From Phycisphaeraceae bacterium (GTDB lineage: Bacteria > Planctomycetota > Phycisphaerae > Phycisphaerales > UBA1924), in contig JAHBWW010000002.1 of assembly GCA_019636795.1 (NCBI GenBank), forward strand, positions 62,001 through 126,000: a stretch of DNA of 64,000 nt. The letters run 5' to 3'. Both the position numbers and the translations under genes were made by a program. Positions within the stretch are counted from its first letter, which is position 1. Every line of letters starts with the position of its first letter. The notes under the pieces were generated by a model. The model had not been told where the DNA came from and made no database searches. It saw only the letters and a program-made list of their open reading frames with translations. Below are positions 27,558 to 35,989 of this stretch, piece after piece.

Positions 27558-27989
27558 ATGGATACCGTCAGGCAGATCATTGGAGAAGGCGGGCAGAGTG
27601 TGCATTCGGTCGCGCCGACCGACACTGTTCTGACCGCGGCCCAGCGGATGAACGATCATCACATCGGTTCGCTGGTGGTGCTCGATGGGTCGAAGCTCGT
27701 CGGCATTGTCACGGAGCGCGACGTGATGCGGCGCGTGGTGGCAACGCAGCGCGATCCGATGGAGACGAGCGTTCGCGAGATCATGACGGCCGACGTTCTG
27801 ACGTGCAGCCCCAAGACTTCGATCAGTCAGGCCAAGGCTGTGATGCGCGACCGGCGCATTCGCCACCTGCCGGTGTGTGAACATGATCGGCTGGTGGGCA
27901 TCATCTCGATCGGCGATCTCAACGCCTTCGAGAACCATCAGTTGTGCACGACGCTGGACATGCTCGAGGCGTATATCTCGCAGGCGTGA
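27558..27989 (+). CDS. Two-CBS-domain protein
   Basis: 143 residues made almost entirely of two CBS domains: HSVAPTDTVLTAAQRMNDHHIGSLVVLD...LVGIVTERDVMRRV and the second with ADVLTCSPKTSISQAKAVM...IRHLPVCEHDRLVGIISIGDL. Paired CBS domains bind adenine nucleotides or SAM and act as sensors. No effector domain is attached and the neighbours do not suggest one. AAGGAGG at 27549-27555 region is a strong ribosome-binding site, suggesting good expression. Confidence 0.93.
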   Translation: MDTVRQIIGEGGQSVHSVAPTDTVLTAAQRMNDHHIGSLVVLDGSKLVGIVTERDVMRRVVATQRDPMETSVREIMTADVLTCSPKTSISQAKAVMRDRRIRHLPVCEHDRLVGIISIGDLNAFENHQLCTTLDMLEAYISQA

Positions 27990-28039
27990 GTGCGAGGCGA
28001 GAGTCGATGATGGGCTTGATGTGTTGGACGGACTGCGGC

Positions 28040-28059
28040 CCCCTGGCTTGCGCCAGGGG
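28040..28059. repeat. Hairpin between convergent genes
   Basis: CCCCTGGC-TTGC-GCCAGGGG, an eight-pair stem between the CBS gene and the convergent oxidoreductase-like gene. It could act as a two-way terminator, but no T-run follows on either strand. Confidence 0.4.
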
Positions 28060-28095
28060 CTCTTCAAGGCTGGCGCATTACGGGACAGTTCCGGA

Positions 28096-29130
28096 TCACG
28101 GTGCTTCGGCGGCACGGCGGAGCGTGGCGGGGCTTTCGGGCTGGCCGGTGCGGGTGCTGAGCATGGCGGCTTCGGCCATCGCGAGGATGGCTGGGGCCAC
28201 GGCACGACTCGCGGGAGGCTCAGAGGCGGCGGCGATTGCAGCAGCGATCAGGCGCGAGGCAGGATCAACATCGCTGGGCGCGCTTGCGCTGCGTTGTTCA
28301 TCGAGCACGCGGCCATCGGGTGCGGTCCAGACGAAGCCTTCATCCCAGAGGCGCAGCCGCCCGCCCGGGCCGAGGATTGTCACGCCGCGGTGCCAAGGCC
28401 CGGTCTGATTGCTGACCAGGACACTCGCGGAGCGATTTGCGTCGAAGCGCAGTGTGGCTGAGAGTGTGCCATGAGCTTCGGGCAGCGAGCCCATGCGCAG
28501 GCCGCGCATCTCGGCGGGGGCGACATGCGAAGCGCTGATGAGTTCGGGCTCGCCGACAATGGTGTGGATGAGTTCCATCGCACTGGCCAGGCGCGCGCCC
28601 AGTGAGCCGGCACTGGGGGATGCGGCGCAGAGCACAGCCACGGCTGAGACTTCGCCAAAGTTTTCAAGGGCTGCCAGACCCTCGCGCATCGGCGCGGCCG
28701 CTTCGACCGCAGCGGCCGATCGCACGATATCCCACAGTGGCACGCCTTCGATGGGCACCTGCCATGCGGTGCTGGCCAGTGTTGCGGTGGTTGGCGGGAG
28801 AAACTCGAAGGAGACGATGCGCGCGCCACGCCGTGCGGCGGCTTCGAGCGCGGCAGCGTCGGCGGGCGACTCGCCGAACCCCGCAGCATCGGCCAGCAGC
28901 ACGAGCGAGGCCTCGGTGACCGAGATTGCAGCCCGGAGGTCGTCGTGTGCTGCGGGAGGGCTTGGCGCAGCGGGCGAGAGGTCAGCAAGTTCGGCTGCCA
29001 ATGCCGAGGCCCGGCCTTTTTCTCCGGTCCCGACCGAAACCAAGTGCATGGATGCCAGTGCGGCGATCTCTCGCACGAGCGGCACTTGCTCAGAACGCAT
29101 CCAGCACAGGGTTTTGATGAACTTGGCCAT
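28096..29130 (-). CDS. Gfo/Idh/MocA-like protein, divergent
   Basis: 344 residues from MAKFIKTLCWM. The N-terminal half alternates strands and Ala-rich helices as in a Rossmann-like fold (SLVLLADAAGFGESPADAAALEAAARRGARIVSFE), and the C-terminal half resembles Gfo/Idh C-domains (GRLRLWDEGFVWTAPDG; SMELIHTIVGEP). The usual GxGxxG and EKP motifs are not visible, so nucleotide binding is doubtful. Family assignment is tentative. Upstream in-frame sequence overlaps the RNase P RNA and is not coding. Confidence 0.55.
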   Translation of the reverse strand: MAKFIKTLCWMRSEQVPLVREIAALASMHLVSVGTGEKGRASALAAELADLSPAAPSPPAAHDDLRAAISVTEASLVLLADAAGFGESPADAAALEAAARRGARIVSFEFLPPTTATLASTAWQVPIEGVPLWDIVRSAAAVEAAAPMREGLAALENFGEVSAVAVLCAASPSAGSLGARLASAMELIHTIVGEPELISASHVAPAEMRGLRMGSLPEAHGTLSATLRFDANRSASVLVSNQTGPWHRGVTILGPGGRLRLWDEGFVWTAPDGRVLDEQRSASAPSDVDPASRLIAAAIAAASEPPASRAVAPAILAMAEAAMLSTRTGQPESPATLRRAAEAP

Positions 29131-29173
29131 GGCGTCGCATCGTAAGCGTGTCGGGGCTATGGTGATGGTGACA

Positions 29174-29637
<464 letters not shown>

Positions 29638-29648
29638 CGGCCGCGATC

Positions 29649-29690
29649 GCGGGCCTTGCGGGGAAAACTCGTGAGGCCCGCGGCCTTTTT
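29649..29690 (+). terminator. Rho-independent terminator of RNase P RNA
   Basis: GCGGGCCT (29649-29656) pairs with AGGCCCGC (29674-29681), followed by GGCCTTTTT. It lies 12 bases beyond the P1 stem. Confidence 0.85.
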
Positions 29691-29787
29691 GTGTGGGTGG
29701 CGATGTGATGTGACACTTGAATTAAAAAGCAAGTCCGTGGCAGCACAGTGCCCGGTAGGCTGCTTGGGCAGCTCGGCTTTTGGTATC

Positions 29788-30804
29788 ATGTGTGTGATGA
29801 TCAGGAAACTCATGCGTTTGTTGTCGTTGACCCAAGGGCGCGACGATGGTGCGTCGATTGGGATTGAGTTGCCGACGATAGAACGCGAGCGGATCGCCCA
29901 CCTGCTGCGCATCGAAGAGAACCTGCCGCACCTGGACTGGGCTGCCGCGTGGACCATGATTGAAAGGGAGTCGAACAAGGATGAAGTTGCGGCGAGTCAA
30001 CTCGCGCGGGCCATTGTGGCAGCCTGGCTGGATGAACTGCGCGACGCGATGCCGACTGATTCGAGGCGCTGGCGCGGCTGGGCTGTCGAAGGACTGGCTC
30101 CATTGGAGGGCACGATCGGCAAGCGCGTGGCTTCCTACGCCGAGCGATCGCTTCATGTCATTGGCGAAGCGTTCGCTTCCATTCGAGGCAGTGTGAGAGA
30201 TGAACCAATTCCGCCGATTGCGATTATCGTGCTAGCCACGGCTGATGAGTACTACTCGTTCATTTCTGCGTATTACGATGAAGGAGCCTTTGCGACTTCG
30301 GGCGGTGTATATCTGCGAGAATCGCCTTCCAACTGTGCGGCCTTGATCATCAACGCACAGACACGGTACTCGGTGAACGCTGCGATCGCTCATGAGCTGG
30401 CACATCACGCTCTTGTGCCGATCACGGAAGCAGGTCGTCTCGGGGCCGGACTTCCACTTTGGGCAGAAGAGGGCTTAACCCAGATGATGGAAGAGCGCGT
30501 GACGGGCGTTTCAAATTTTGTGTTCAGCCGCGAGATGCGAGAGAGACATATGCAACTCTGGAGTGAGATCGGATTCGATGGCCTGGCATCGGGTGAGACG
30601 TTTCATTCGCCGGATGGTGAGGAACAGGAATTGTCATACAACCTGGCAGAGGCAATCACGCGCTCGCTGCTGTCGACACGACCCGGCGACTTCTTTGCCT
30701 TTGCACGGGCGTGCGTGCAGGATGGGGTCGATGCCGAAGACGCAGCCATTGCGCACCTTGGCAAGGATGTGCAAGAGATCGCGAGAGATATGCTTCAGGT
30801 TTAG
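29788..30804 (+). CDS. Putative gluzincin-type zinc metallopeptidase
   Basis: 338 residues from ATG 29788; ATG 29797 is equally possible. HELAHH at His202-His207 is an HExxH zinc site, and LWAEEGLTQMMEER about 20 residues on supplies a Glu as likely third ligand, the gluzincin (MA clan) arrangement also seen in DUF1570-like proteins. The region before it (IAIIVLATADEYYSFISAYY, GGVYLRESPSNCAALIIN) fits the edge strand of that fold. No signal peptide is visible, so it may be cytoplasmic. Substrate unknown. In-frame codons upstream overlap the RNase P RNA and terminator and are excluded. Confidence 0.72.
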   Translation: MCVMIRKLMRLLSLTQGRDDGASIGIELPTIERERIAHLLRIEENLPHLDWAAAWTMIERESNKDEVAASQLARAIVAAWLDELRDAMPTDSRRWRGWAVEGLAPLEGTIGKRVASYAERSLHVIGEAFASIRGSVRDEPIPPIAIIVLATADEYYSFISAYYDEGAFATSGGVYLRESPSNCAALIINAQTRYSVNAAIAHELAHHALVPITEAGRLGAGLPLWAEEGLTQMMEERVTGVSNFVFSREMRERHMQLWSEIGFDGLASGETFHSPDGEEQELSYNLAEAITRSLLSTRPGDFFAFARACVQDGVDAEDAAIAHLGKDVQEIARDMLQV

Positions 30805-30866
30805 TTGCGCCGCTCCGACGGGTCTGGTGGTCGCGATTGAGCAAACCCTGGCGCGCATCGACTTTT

Positions 30867-30882
30867 CCCAGTTCGAACTGGG
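30867..30882. promoter_or_regulatory. Perfect 16-base palindrome, possible operator
   Basis: CCCAGTTCGAACTGGG is a perfect palindrome about 60 bases upstream of the promoter for the 40-residue gene. It has no following T-run, so it is not a plus-strand terminator; a protein-binding site is one possibility. Confidence 0.35.
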
Positions 30883-30943
30883 GTTGGGTCCAGAATGATT
30901 CGAATTCAGAATTTGGTGGCGTAGAAATTTGATGATTGACGCG

Positions 30944-30972
30944 TTGCTTTCTGGACAAATGCTCGCTATATT
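30944..30972 (+). promoter_or_regulatory. Sigma-70-like promoter for the 40-residue gene
   Basis: TTGCTT (30944-30949), 17-base spacer, TATATT (30967-30972). The start would fall near 30979, giving a ~45-base leader that ends in the strong AAAGGAG at 31011-31017. Confidence 0.65.
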
Positions 30973-31023
30973 CGCAGCCGATGGTCGCGGCATTGTGCCG
31001 GGACGCCTTGAAAGGAGATGCCG

Positions 31024-31146
31024 ATGGAACATTTGAAGCAATACATCGCTGGAACCGACACGCTCGGCCGCGGTTTTGCTGCGGTGAGGCCGTCGTACTC
31101 CGTCGATCTCATTGATACTACTGACATCAAGGTGCTTCCGATGTAG
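31024..31146 (+). CDS. 40-residue small protein with own promoter and terminator
   Basis: Begins at ATG 31024, six bases after AAAGGAG, and ends with TAG at 31144-31146. The peptide starts MEHLKQYIAGTDTLGRGFAA and ends SVDLIDTTDIKVLPM. It is neutral to slightly acidic overall, without a membrane helix or signal peptide, and has no Cys. A good promoter lies upstream and a strong terminator begins 30 bases after the stop, so this is a self-contained, probably well-expressed monocistronic unit. I recognise no family. The transcript could also function as a regulatory RNA, but the strong ribosome-binding site favours translation. Confidence 0.7.
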   Translation: MEHLKQYIAGTDTLGRGFAAVRPSYSVDLIDTTDIKVLPM

Positions 31147-31175
31147 GTGAGACCGAACAGTCTTTGTTCTGCATG

Positions 31176-31206
31176 ACCCCGGAAGCACTGGTTTCCGGGG
31201 TTTTTT
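31176..31206 (+). terminator. Rho-independent terminator after the 40-residue gene
   Basis: CCCCGGAA (31177-31184) pairs with TTCCGGGG (31193-31200), followed by TTTTTTC. An eight-pair stem with a six-T tail. Confidence 0.92.
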
Positions 31207-31262
31207 CGTTGTGGAACTTTCGTCGATCGGCCTTGGGGCCGGGGCGTGAGAGGAGTTGTGCT

Positions 31263-31505
31263 GTGCGCACTGAACTGATGGTGCTGGCTGCGAACTTCGC
31301 GGTCGTGGGATTGCAGTTGCTGGTGGTGATGGTGTGGAGGCGCGAGCCTTCGTCGCGGCGCGGCGAGGGGGTGTATGTGTACCGACGGCGGGGCCGGCGT
31401 GTGTTGGTCGCATGTCGGAGGACGAACTGTGCGTCATTTGCAAACAGCCCGCATCTGGCTGGCAACGCAACGCGATGGGCATCGGTGGCGGCGGGAGTCG
31501 GATGA
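31263..31505 (+). CDS. Possible small membrane protein (low confidence)
   Basis: A GTG at 31263 preceded by GAGAGGAG (about 31247-31254) opens an 80-residue frame with one hydrophobic helix (LMVLAANFAVVGLQLLVVMVW) followed by a basic region (RREPSSRRGEGVYVYRRRGRR). The N-terminal half looks protein-like; the C-terminal half does not, and it overlaps another candidate frame. It may be a shorter real gene or none. Confidence 0.3.
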   Translation: MRTELMVLAANFAVVGLQLLVVMVWRREPSSRRGEGVYVYRRRGRRVLVACRRTNCASFANSPHLAGNATRWASVAAGVG

Positions 31506-31573
31506 AAAGAGGTGGGCAGCCTGATTCTCGAGCGATACGTGTCACGAAATGCGCGAGCAAGCATGTGCAATGA
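31412..31573 (+). CDS. Possible small CxxC protein (low confidence)
   Basis: ATG 31412 opens a 53-residue frame, MSEDELCVICKQPASGWQ and onward, with a CVIC motif and a Gly-rich middle. Only one CxxC plus a distant Cys is present, so a full zinc ribbon is not supported. It overlaps the preceding candidate in a different frame and the end of the restriction gene on the other strand. At most one of the two candidates is likely real. Confidence 0.25.
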   Translation: MSEDELCVICKQPASGWQRNAMGIGGGGSRMKRGGQPDSRAIRVTKCASKHVQ

Positions 31574-32240
31574 GTGGGGTGACGAGGCGTTCGAAGGTCA
31601 GTTCGGGATGTGGCTCGGAGTATGATCCGTCGGAAGCGCTCAGCATGAACGTCGCTCCGTCATAGAGTCGTTCCCGCACCAGTTTTTCGATGAGCAACGC
31701 ATACCGATCGGCATACGACGCTCCACGAAACTCGTTAAAGACGGGAAAGTGCGGCTCGGACACACGCACGGGAGATCGCGATCGAGGACAATCTTCGAGC
31801 AGCATGAGGTAGCCGAGGAATGGCCGGGGTGAAGGACGGAAAGCGCCTTCCCGATATGCTGCCCAGATATCCGTAGCGCTGCCGAGAGCTTCTTCGGTTC
31901 TGTTGTTGAAGTTATTGCCAAAGGATGGCCCGATTTGCGACTTGAACTCGAGCGCGGCGAGCAACTCACGCTCGTGCATGACAATGAGGTCCCACTTTTT
32001 CTCGGCTCGATACCAGCCGGGGAGTTCAACCATTCGATCGGTTGTAATACAGAACTCAGGCACGCCCGCCTCGATGAGCAACGCGCGAACGAGCGACACG
32101 AAGCCATTCATTTGCTTGCCGCCGGTGACTGCACTTCGGGCTCCGCGGTCGGGGTCTGCAATCTGACGGCTGGATTGATTGCTGCGCGTGCTCCAGAACG
32201 ATGCCACAGCCAGCTGAACGCGCTGCTCGAGATCCTTCAT
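31542..32240 (-). CDS. PaeR7I/XhoI-type type II restriction endonuclease
   Basis: 232 residues resembling PaeR7I and XhoI, which cut CTCGAG. The PD-(D/E)XK core is visible as KKWDLIVM (Asp84) and ALEFKSQ (Glu98, Lys100), followed by the family segment GPSFGNNFNNRTEEALG and DIWAAYREGAF. The start overlaps the methyltransferase stop by four bases (ATGA), so the nuclease is made after its protective enzyme. Recognition of CTCGAG is inferred from family only. CTCGAG occurs in the window, for example at 11124 and 25309, so the site is not eliminated from the genome, as expected if it is methylated. Confidence 0.85.
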   Translation of the reverse strand: MKDLEQRVQLAVASFWSTRSNQSSRQIADPDRGARSAVTGGKQMNGFVSLVRALLIEAGVPEFCITTDRMVELPGWYRAEKKWDLIVMHERELLAALEFKSQIGPSFGNNFNNRTEEALGSATDIWAAYREGAFRPSPRPFLGYLMLLEDCPRSRSPVRVSEPHFPVFNEFRGASYADRYALLIEKLVRERLYDGATFMLSASDGSYSEPHPELTFERLVTPLIAHACSRIS

Positions 32241-33223
32241 GCAACCCTCGTCGTGATGGTCGAAGTCAGGTACAGATCACTTCCGTGAGCCGCGAGCCGA
32301 TCTTTGGCCAGTCCGAAGTACGCCGGATCAAGCTCGATTCCAATACTGTTGCGTCCCCAGCGTGCGCAGGCGAGATTGGTTGTGCCCGTGCCCATGAATG
32401 GATCGAGCACACGATCTCCGACAAAGGAAAACATGCGAACAAGACGTTCGGCGAACTCGAGTGGATATGGTGCCGGGTGTCGCGGATTCGATGTGCCGCG
32501 CAGGTCGGACCAGATCTGTCTGAACCATGTCTGGTAGTTCTCGCTGCTGATGATGCTGAGGATGCGTTCTTCACTGGTCGGGCTGCGATAGCCGCCAGGC
32601 TTGCGCTGCATCAGGATGAACTCGATGTCATTCTTGATGACGGCGTTAGGTTCATAGGGCTTGCCGAGGAATCCGCCTCCGCCCGACACTTCGTAGTTGG
32701 CGTTGGCGATCTTGTGCCAGATGATCGGAGCCAGATTGTCGTAGCCGATCGCTTTGCAGCGTTCCTGAATGGTGGCGTGGAGCGGAACCACGGTGTGCCG
32801 ACCGTTGTTGCGTCGGCGAGACAGACACACATCCCCCACATTGATGATGAGTCGCCCGCCCGGCACCAATGCGTTATAGCAGTTGGTCCAGACCTCGTCG
32901 AGTCCTGCCATGAACTCCTCATAGTCTGCGACATGCCCGAGCTGGGCTTCGTGATCGTTGTACTCTTTGAGGATCCAATACGGCGGGCTGGTGACGACAA
33001 GATGGACGGAGTTGGGCTCCAGACGGGTGGCTCTTCGAGCATCGCCAAGGATGAGCTCGTGAGAAGTCTCTTTTTCACGCACGGCGGCTTCAATCTTTCT
33101 GATGGCTGCCGGATCGCGCGCGAGTTTTGGGATTGTCAGGTCCAGCTTCTCCTTGCCGACCAGTTCCGCAAGCAGAACACGAACGGGATCTACGGATGCA
33201 GGCGCTGTTTCGGCTGGTTTCAT
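32237..33223 (-). CDS. Type II DNA methyltransferase (beta-class N4-cytosine/N6-adenine)
   Basis: 328 residues from MKPAETAP. The catalytic TSPPYW is at residues 78-83 and the SAM-binding DPFMGTGTT comes near the C-terminus, the order of beta-class enzymes. The region between (EVSGGGGFLGKPYEPNAVIKNDIEFIL) fits this class. It should protect the recognition site of the linked PaeR7I/XhoI-type nuclease, most likely by N6-methyladenine. Starts upstream of 33223 run into the neighbouring promoter. A TACAAT box ends six bases before the ATG, so the mRNA may be leaderless. Confidence 0.92.
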   Translation of the reverse strand: MKPAETAPASVDPVRVLLAELVGKEKLDLTIPKLARDPAAIRKIEAAVREKETSHELILGDARRATRLEPNSVHLVVTSPPYWILKEYNDHEAQLGHVADYEEFMAGLDEVWTNCYNALVPGGRLIINVGDVCLSRRRNNGRHTVVPLHATIQERCKAIGYDNLAPIIWHKIANANYEVSGGGGFLGKPYEPNAVIKNDIEFILMQRKPGGYRSPTSEERILSIISSENYQTWFRQIWSDLRGTSNPRHPAPYPLEFAERLVRMFSFVGDRVLDPFMGTGTTNLACARWGRNSIGIELDPAYFGLAKDRLAAHGSDLYLTSTITTRVA

Positions 33224-33229
33224 TGGGCC

Positions 33230-33235
33230 ATTGTA
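33230..33235 (-). promoter_or_regulatory. Candidate -10 box (TACAAT) for the methyltransferase
   Basis: On the minus strand TACAAT is followed by six bases and then the methyltransferase ATG. No Shine-Dalgarno sequence fits in the gap, which supports leaderless translation. Confidence 0.45.
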
Positions 33236-33346
33236 ACAGTACCCGACCGGGATGGCTGCCTTTCCTTTCCAACCCACTGCAAAGACTGGACACACGGGCG
33301 TACGTCGCGTCGCTTGACTCTGCCTTTTGTTCGGCTATTGTACGGA

Positions 33347-34486
33347 ATGCCTCCCGCCGCTCCTGATCCCGACTTCGCCTATCGCCACGCTTTGCCTCAG
33401 GGGCCTGCTCACCGCCGCGGCGCGGGGGTCAATCCCGGCAATCGGTTTGAGACGGTCAGCCTCTCGATCCTCGGCGAAGAGCTCGACCGGCAGATGGTCG
33501 AGCGCGAACAAGAGGATGGGCAGCCTGTGCGTGTCGAGCGGCGAGTCTACGCCGACCGCACGCAGACGATCATCAACCGAGTCTCCCGCGCGAGCGATAT
33601 GCCGTTCGACTGGACACTCAATCCGTATCGCGGGTGCGAGCATGGGTGTGTGTATTGCTATGCGAGGCCTTATCACGAATACCTCGGCTTCAATTGCGGG
33701 CTCGACTTCGAGACCAAACTGGTCGCCAAGCCCGACGCGGCGCAACTTCTCGAAGCCGAACTGGCAGCACCATCATGGAAGGCCGAACCGATCGTGATGA
33801 GCGCGATCACGGACATCTACCAGCCGATCGAGCACGAGATGCGCCTCGCGCGGCAGTGCCTTGAAGTGCTGGCCGACTGTCGCCAGCCCGTCTCGACCAT
33901 GACCAAGAGCGCAATGGTGCTGCGCGATTGCGATCTGTGGGCGAAGCTCGCTGCGTTCGGAGCGGGGCGGGTGACGATCACGCTGGTGACGCTGGACAAT
34001 GATCTGGCGCGTGCGCTCGAGCCGCGAGCCTCTGCTCCGTCGGCGCGGCTGCGTGCGATCCGCGAGCTGACGGCGGCGGGTGTGCCTGTGACGGTCAACA
34101 TCGCTCCGGTGATTCCAGGGCTGACAGATACTGAAGTGCCTGCGATTCTCGAAGCGTCGGCCGAAGCGGGCGCGGTCGGGGTGACATGGATCCTGCTGCG
34201 TCTGCCGTGGCAGGTCAAGGAAGTGTTCCTGGACTGGCTCGCGCGCAGTGTGCATCCGTCGCGGGCGGCGAAAGTCGAGGCGCACATCCGCGCGACGCAG
34301 GGCGGGCGGTTGTATGACTCGAGCGTGCGCAGCCTGCGCGGCCGAGGCACCGGAGTGCTGGCTGCACAAATCCGCCAGACTTTCAAGGTCTTTTCGCGTC
34401 GCTACGGCATAAGTGAAAAGTTCACGCCATTGAGTGGAGCATCCTTCCGACCTCCGAGCTCGGGGCAGATGCGTCTGTTTGAGTGA
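33347..34486 (+). CDS. PA0069-family radical SAM protein (SPL-like)
   Basis: 379 residues. The radical SAM cluster motif is C97-C101-C104 in RGCEHGCVYCYARPYH, preceded by the family's ASDMPFDWTLNPYRG. Other marks are YQPIEHEMRLARQCLEVL, TKSAMVLRDCDLW and RLYDSSVRSLRGRG near the C-terminus. These proteins resemble spore photoproduct lyase but their substrate is unknown. A TATTGT box ends five bases before the ATG. Longer in-frame starts upstream are antisense to the methyltransferase gene. Confidence 0.92.
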   Translation: MPPAAPDPDFAYRHALPQGPAHRRGAGVNPGNRFETVSLSILGEELDRQMVEREQEDGQPVRVERRVYADRTQTIINRVSRASDMPFDWTLNPYRGCEHGCVYCYARPYHEYLGFNCGLDFETKLVAKPDAAQLLEAELAAPSWKAEPIVMSAITDIYQPIEHEMRLARQCLEVLADCRQPVSTMTKSAMVLRDCDLWAKLAAFGAGRVTITLVTLDNDLARALEPRASAPSARLRAIRELTAAGVPVTVNIAPVIPGLTDTEVPAILEASAEAGAVGVTWILLRLPWQVKEVFLDWLARSVHPSRAAKVEAHIRATQGGRLYDSSVRSLRGRGTGVLAAQIRQTFKVFSRRYGISEKFTPLSGASFRPPSSGQMRLFE

Positions 34487-34532
34487 CCCGCACCTGACTT
34501 TTTATACCTGCACGCACGTCAAGCGGACGCTC

Positions 34533-35822
34533 TCAGTTCAGGCGATACTGCCCCGGAACTTGCATGCCGGGCGACACGATCGGCGTGTCGAACGTCAGCG
34601 CGGCTTCGTGCTCCATGAGATCGTGCTTCGACTGTGTCACAAAGTCCCACGAGACTTCCTGGCATGAATACGCCGCCATGCGACCCATCACGGCAGTGAG
34701 CGAACTCTCGGCACACTCGCGCAATTCGACAATCGGCTTCCCGGCACGGATGGAATCGATGAGGTCGGTGTGCTCGCGGACGTACGGATTGTTGCCGCTG
34801 TGACGCAGTTCGAACGAGCGCTCGCCTGCGTGGTCGGCGATCCATGACCGCTCCGGGTTGACGTGCGCGACGCCTTCGGAGCCGAAGATCGTGTTGATGA
34901 CGCGCGGCTGTGAACCCGGAATCTGGCGGCACTTGAAACTCACGACAGCACCATTGGCATAGTGGTAGTCAATGTCGATGTGGTCGTAAATCTCGGAATC
35001 GTCGGGGCGGGTCATTGCGCCGCCCGAGCCGAACGCTCGCACCGGTGGGCCGCCCATGATCCAGTTGATGGCATCGATATTGTGAACCGCCTGCTCGACG
35101 ATCTGGTCACCACTAAGCCAGACGAAGTGGTACCAGTTCGAGAGTTGATACTGCATGTCGCTCATGCCCGGCTGACGGTCGCGATACCAGATGCCGGTCG
35201 AGCAGTAATAGGCGAGCCCGGCTGTGATGCGCCCGATCGCGCCATCATGGATGCGTTTGACGGCTTCGACATATGAAGGCTGACGGCGGTACATGGTCCC
35301 GGTGACGATCGCGGTGCCTTGCGCCAAAGCCTTGTCGTGTGCTTCGACACACACGCGATAGCCGGGGGCGTCGACGCAGACAGGCTTCTCGGCAAAGACG
35401 TGCTTACCAGCTGCAACGGCTTCAGCGATGTGAAGCGGTCGGAAGCCCGGGCTGGTCGTCAACAACACAAGATCGACCTCGGGGTGTGCGATCACCTGGC
35501 GGTAGGCATCGAGGCCCGAATAGAGCGACTCATCCTTGACATCCACCTGGCCCGCTACCTGCGTGCCTTTCATCGTGTCGCGCGCCCGGCGGCAGAGGTC
35601 GAAGTTCAGATCGCCGATCGCGACAAGCCGTACACCTTCGCTGCTCGAAAGGCTATCGACACACGCCCCAAGCCCTCGCCCGCCAGCCCCGACGACGCCA
35701 ATGCGCAGTTCATCTGAGCCCACAACAGGGGCAATCGGACGTGAAAGCGAGAATGGGGTCAAGCCCGCAACGGTCGCTGTGGCGGCAGTGGCTTTGAGGA
35801 ATTCGCGGCGAGTGGGTGACAT
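34533..35822 (-). CDS. TAT-exported Gfo/Idh/MocA oxidoreductase
   Basis: 429 residues from MSPTRREFLKATAATATVAG, a twin-arginine signal (TRREFLK), so it is exported folded with its cofactor. The Rossmann domain has GVVGAGGRGLGACV and the family EKP motif (VFAEKPVCVDAPGY). The C-terminal domain continues with the histidine-containing VHNIDAINWIMGGPPVRAFGSGG. Planctomycetes have many such exported dehydrogenases, thought to act on sugars from polysaccharide breakdown; the substrate here is unknown. AAGGAG lies upstream at good spacing, which decides the start. Confidence 0.9.
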   Translation of the reverse strand: MSPTRREFLKATAATATVAGLTPFSLSRPIAPVVGSDELRIGVVGAGGRGLGACVDSLSSSEGVRLVAIGDLNFDLCRRARDTMKGTQVAGQVDVKDESLYSGLDAYRQVIAHPEVDLVLLTTSPGFRPLHIAEAVAAGKHVFAEKPVCVDAPGYRVCVEAHDKALAQGTAIVTGTMYRRQPSYVEAVKRIHDGAIGRITAGLAYYCSTGIWYRDRQPGMSDMQYQLSNWYHFVWLSGDQIVEQAVHNIDAINWIMGGPPVRAFGSGGAMTRPDDSEIYDHIDIDYHYANGAVVSFKCRQIPGSQPRVINTIFGSEGVAHVNPERSWIADHAGERSFELRHSGNNPYVREHTDLIDSIRAGKPIVELRECAESSLTAVMGRMAAYSCQEVSWDFVTQSKHDLMEHEAALTFDTPIVSPGMQVPGQYRLN

Positions 35823-35989
35823 AGGGTGACTCCTTGAGCCAAGAGGATAGGGTACTGCCGCAAGTTCGTACGTAGCTGGGGGTAAATTCAAACTCATAAG
35901 GGTTAGTGCCCATCAACAGGCTCAGGAATCGAACTTATGCCAGCAACGAAGAACCAAACAGTGCATGAGAATCCGTCGATACTTGAGAT

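Noticed and set aside
28040-28059. Hairpin considered as a terminator
   Set aside because: A good stem but no T-run on either side; listed as a hairpin only.
32201-33346. In-frame extension upstream of the radical SAM gene
   Set aside because: It is antisense to the methyltransferase; the family N-terminus begins at 33347.
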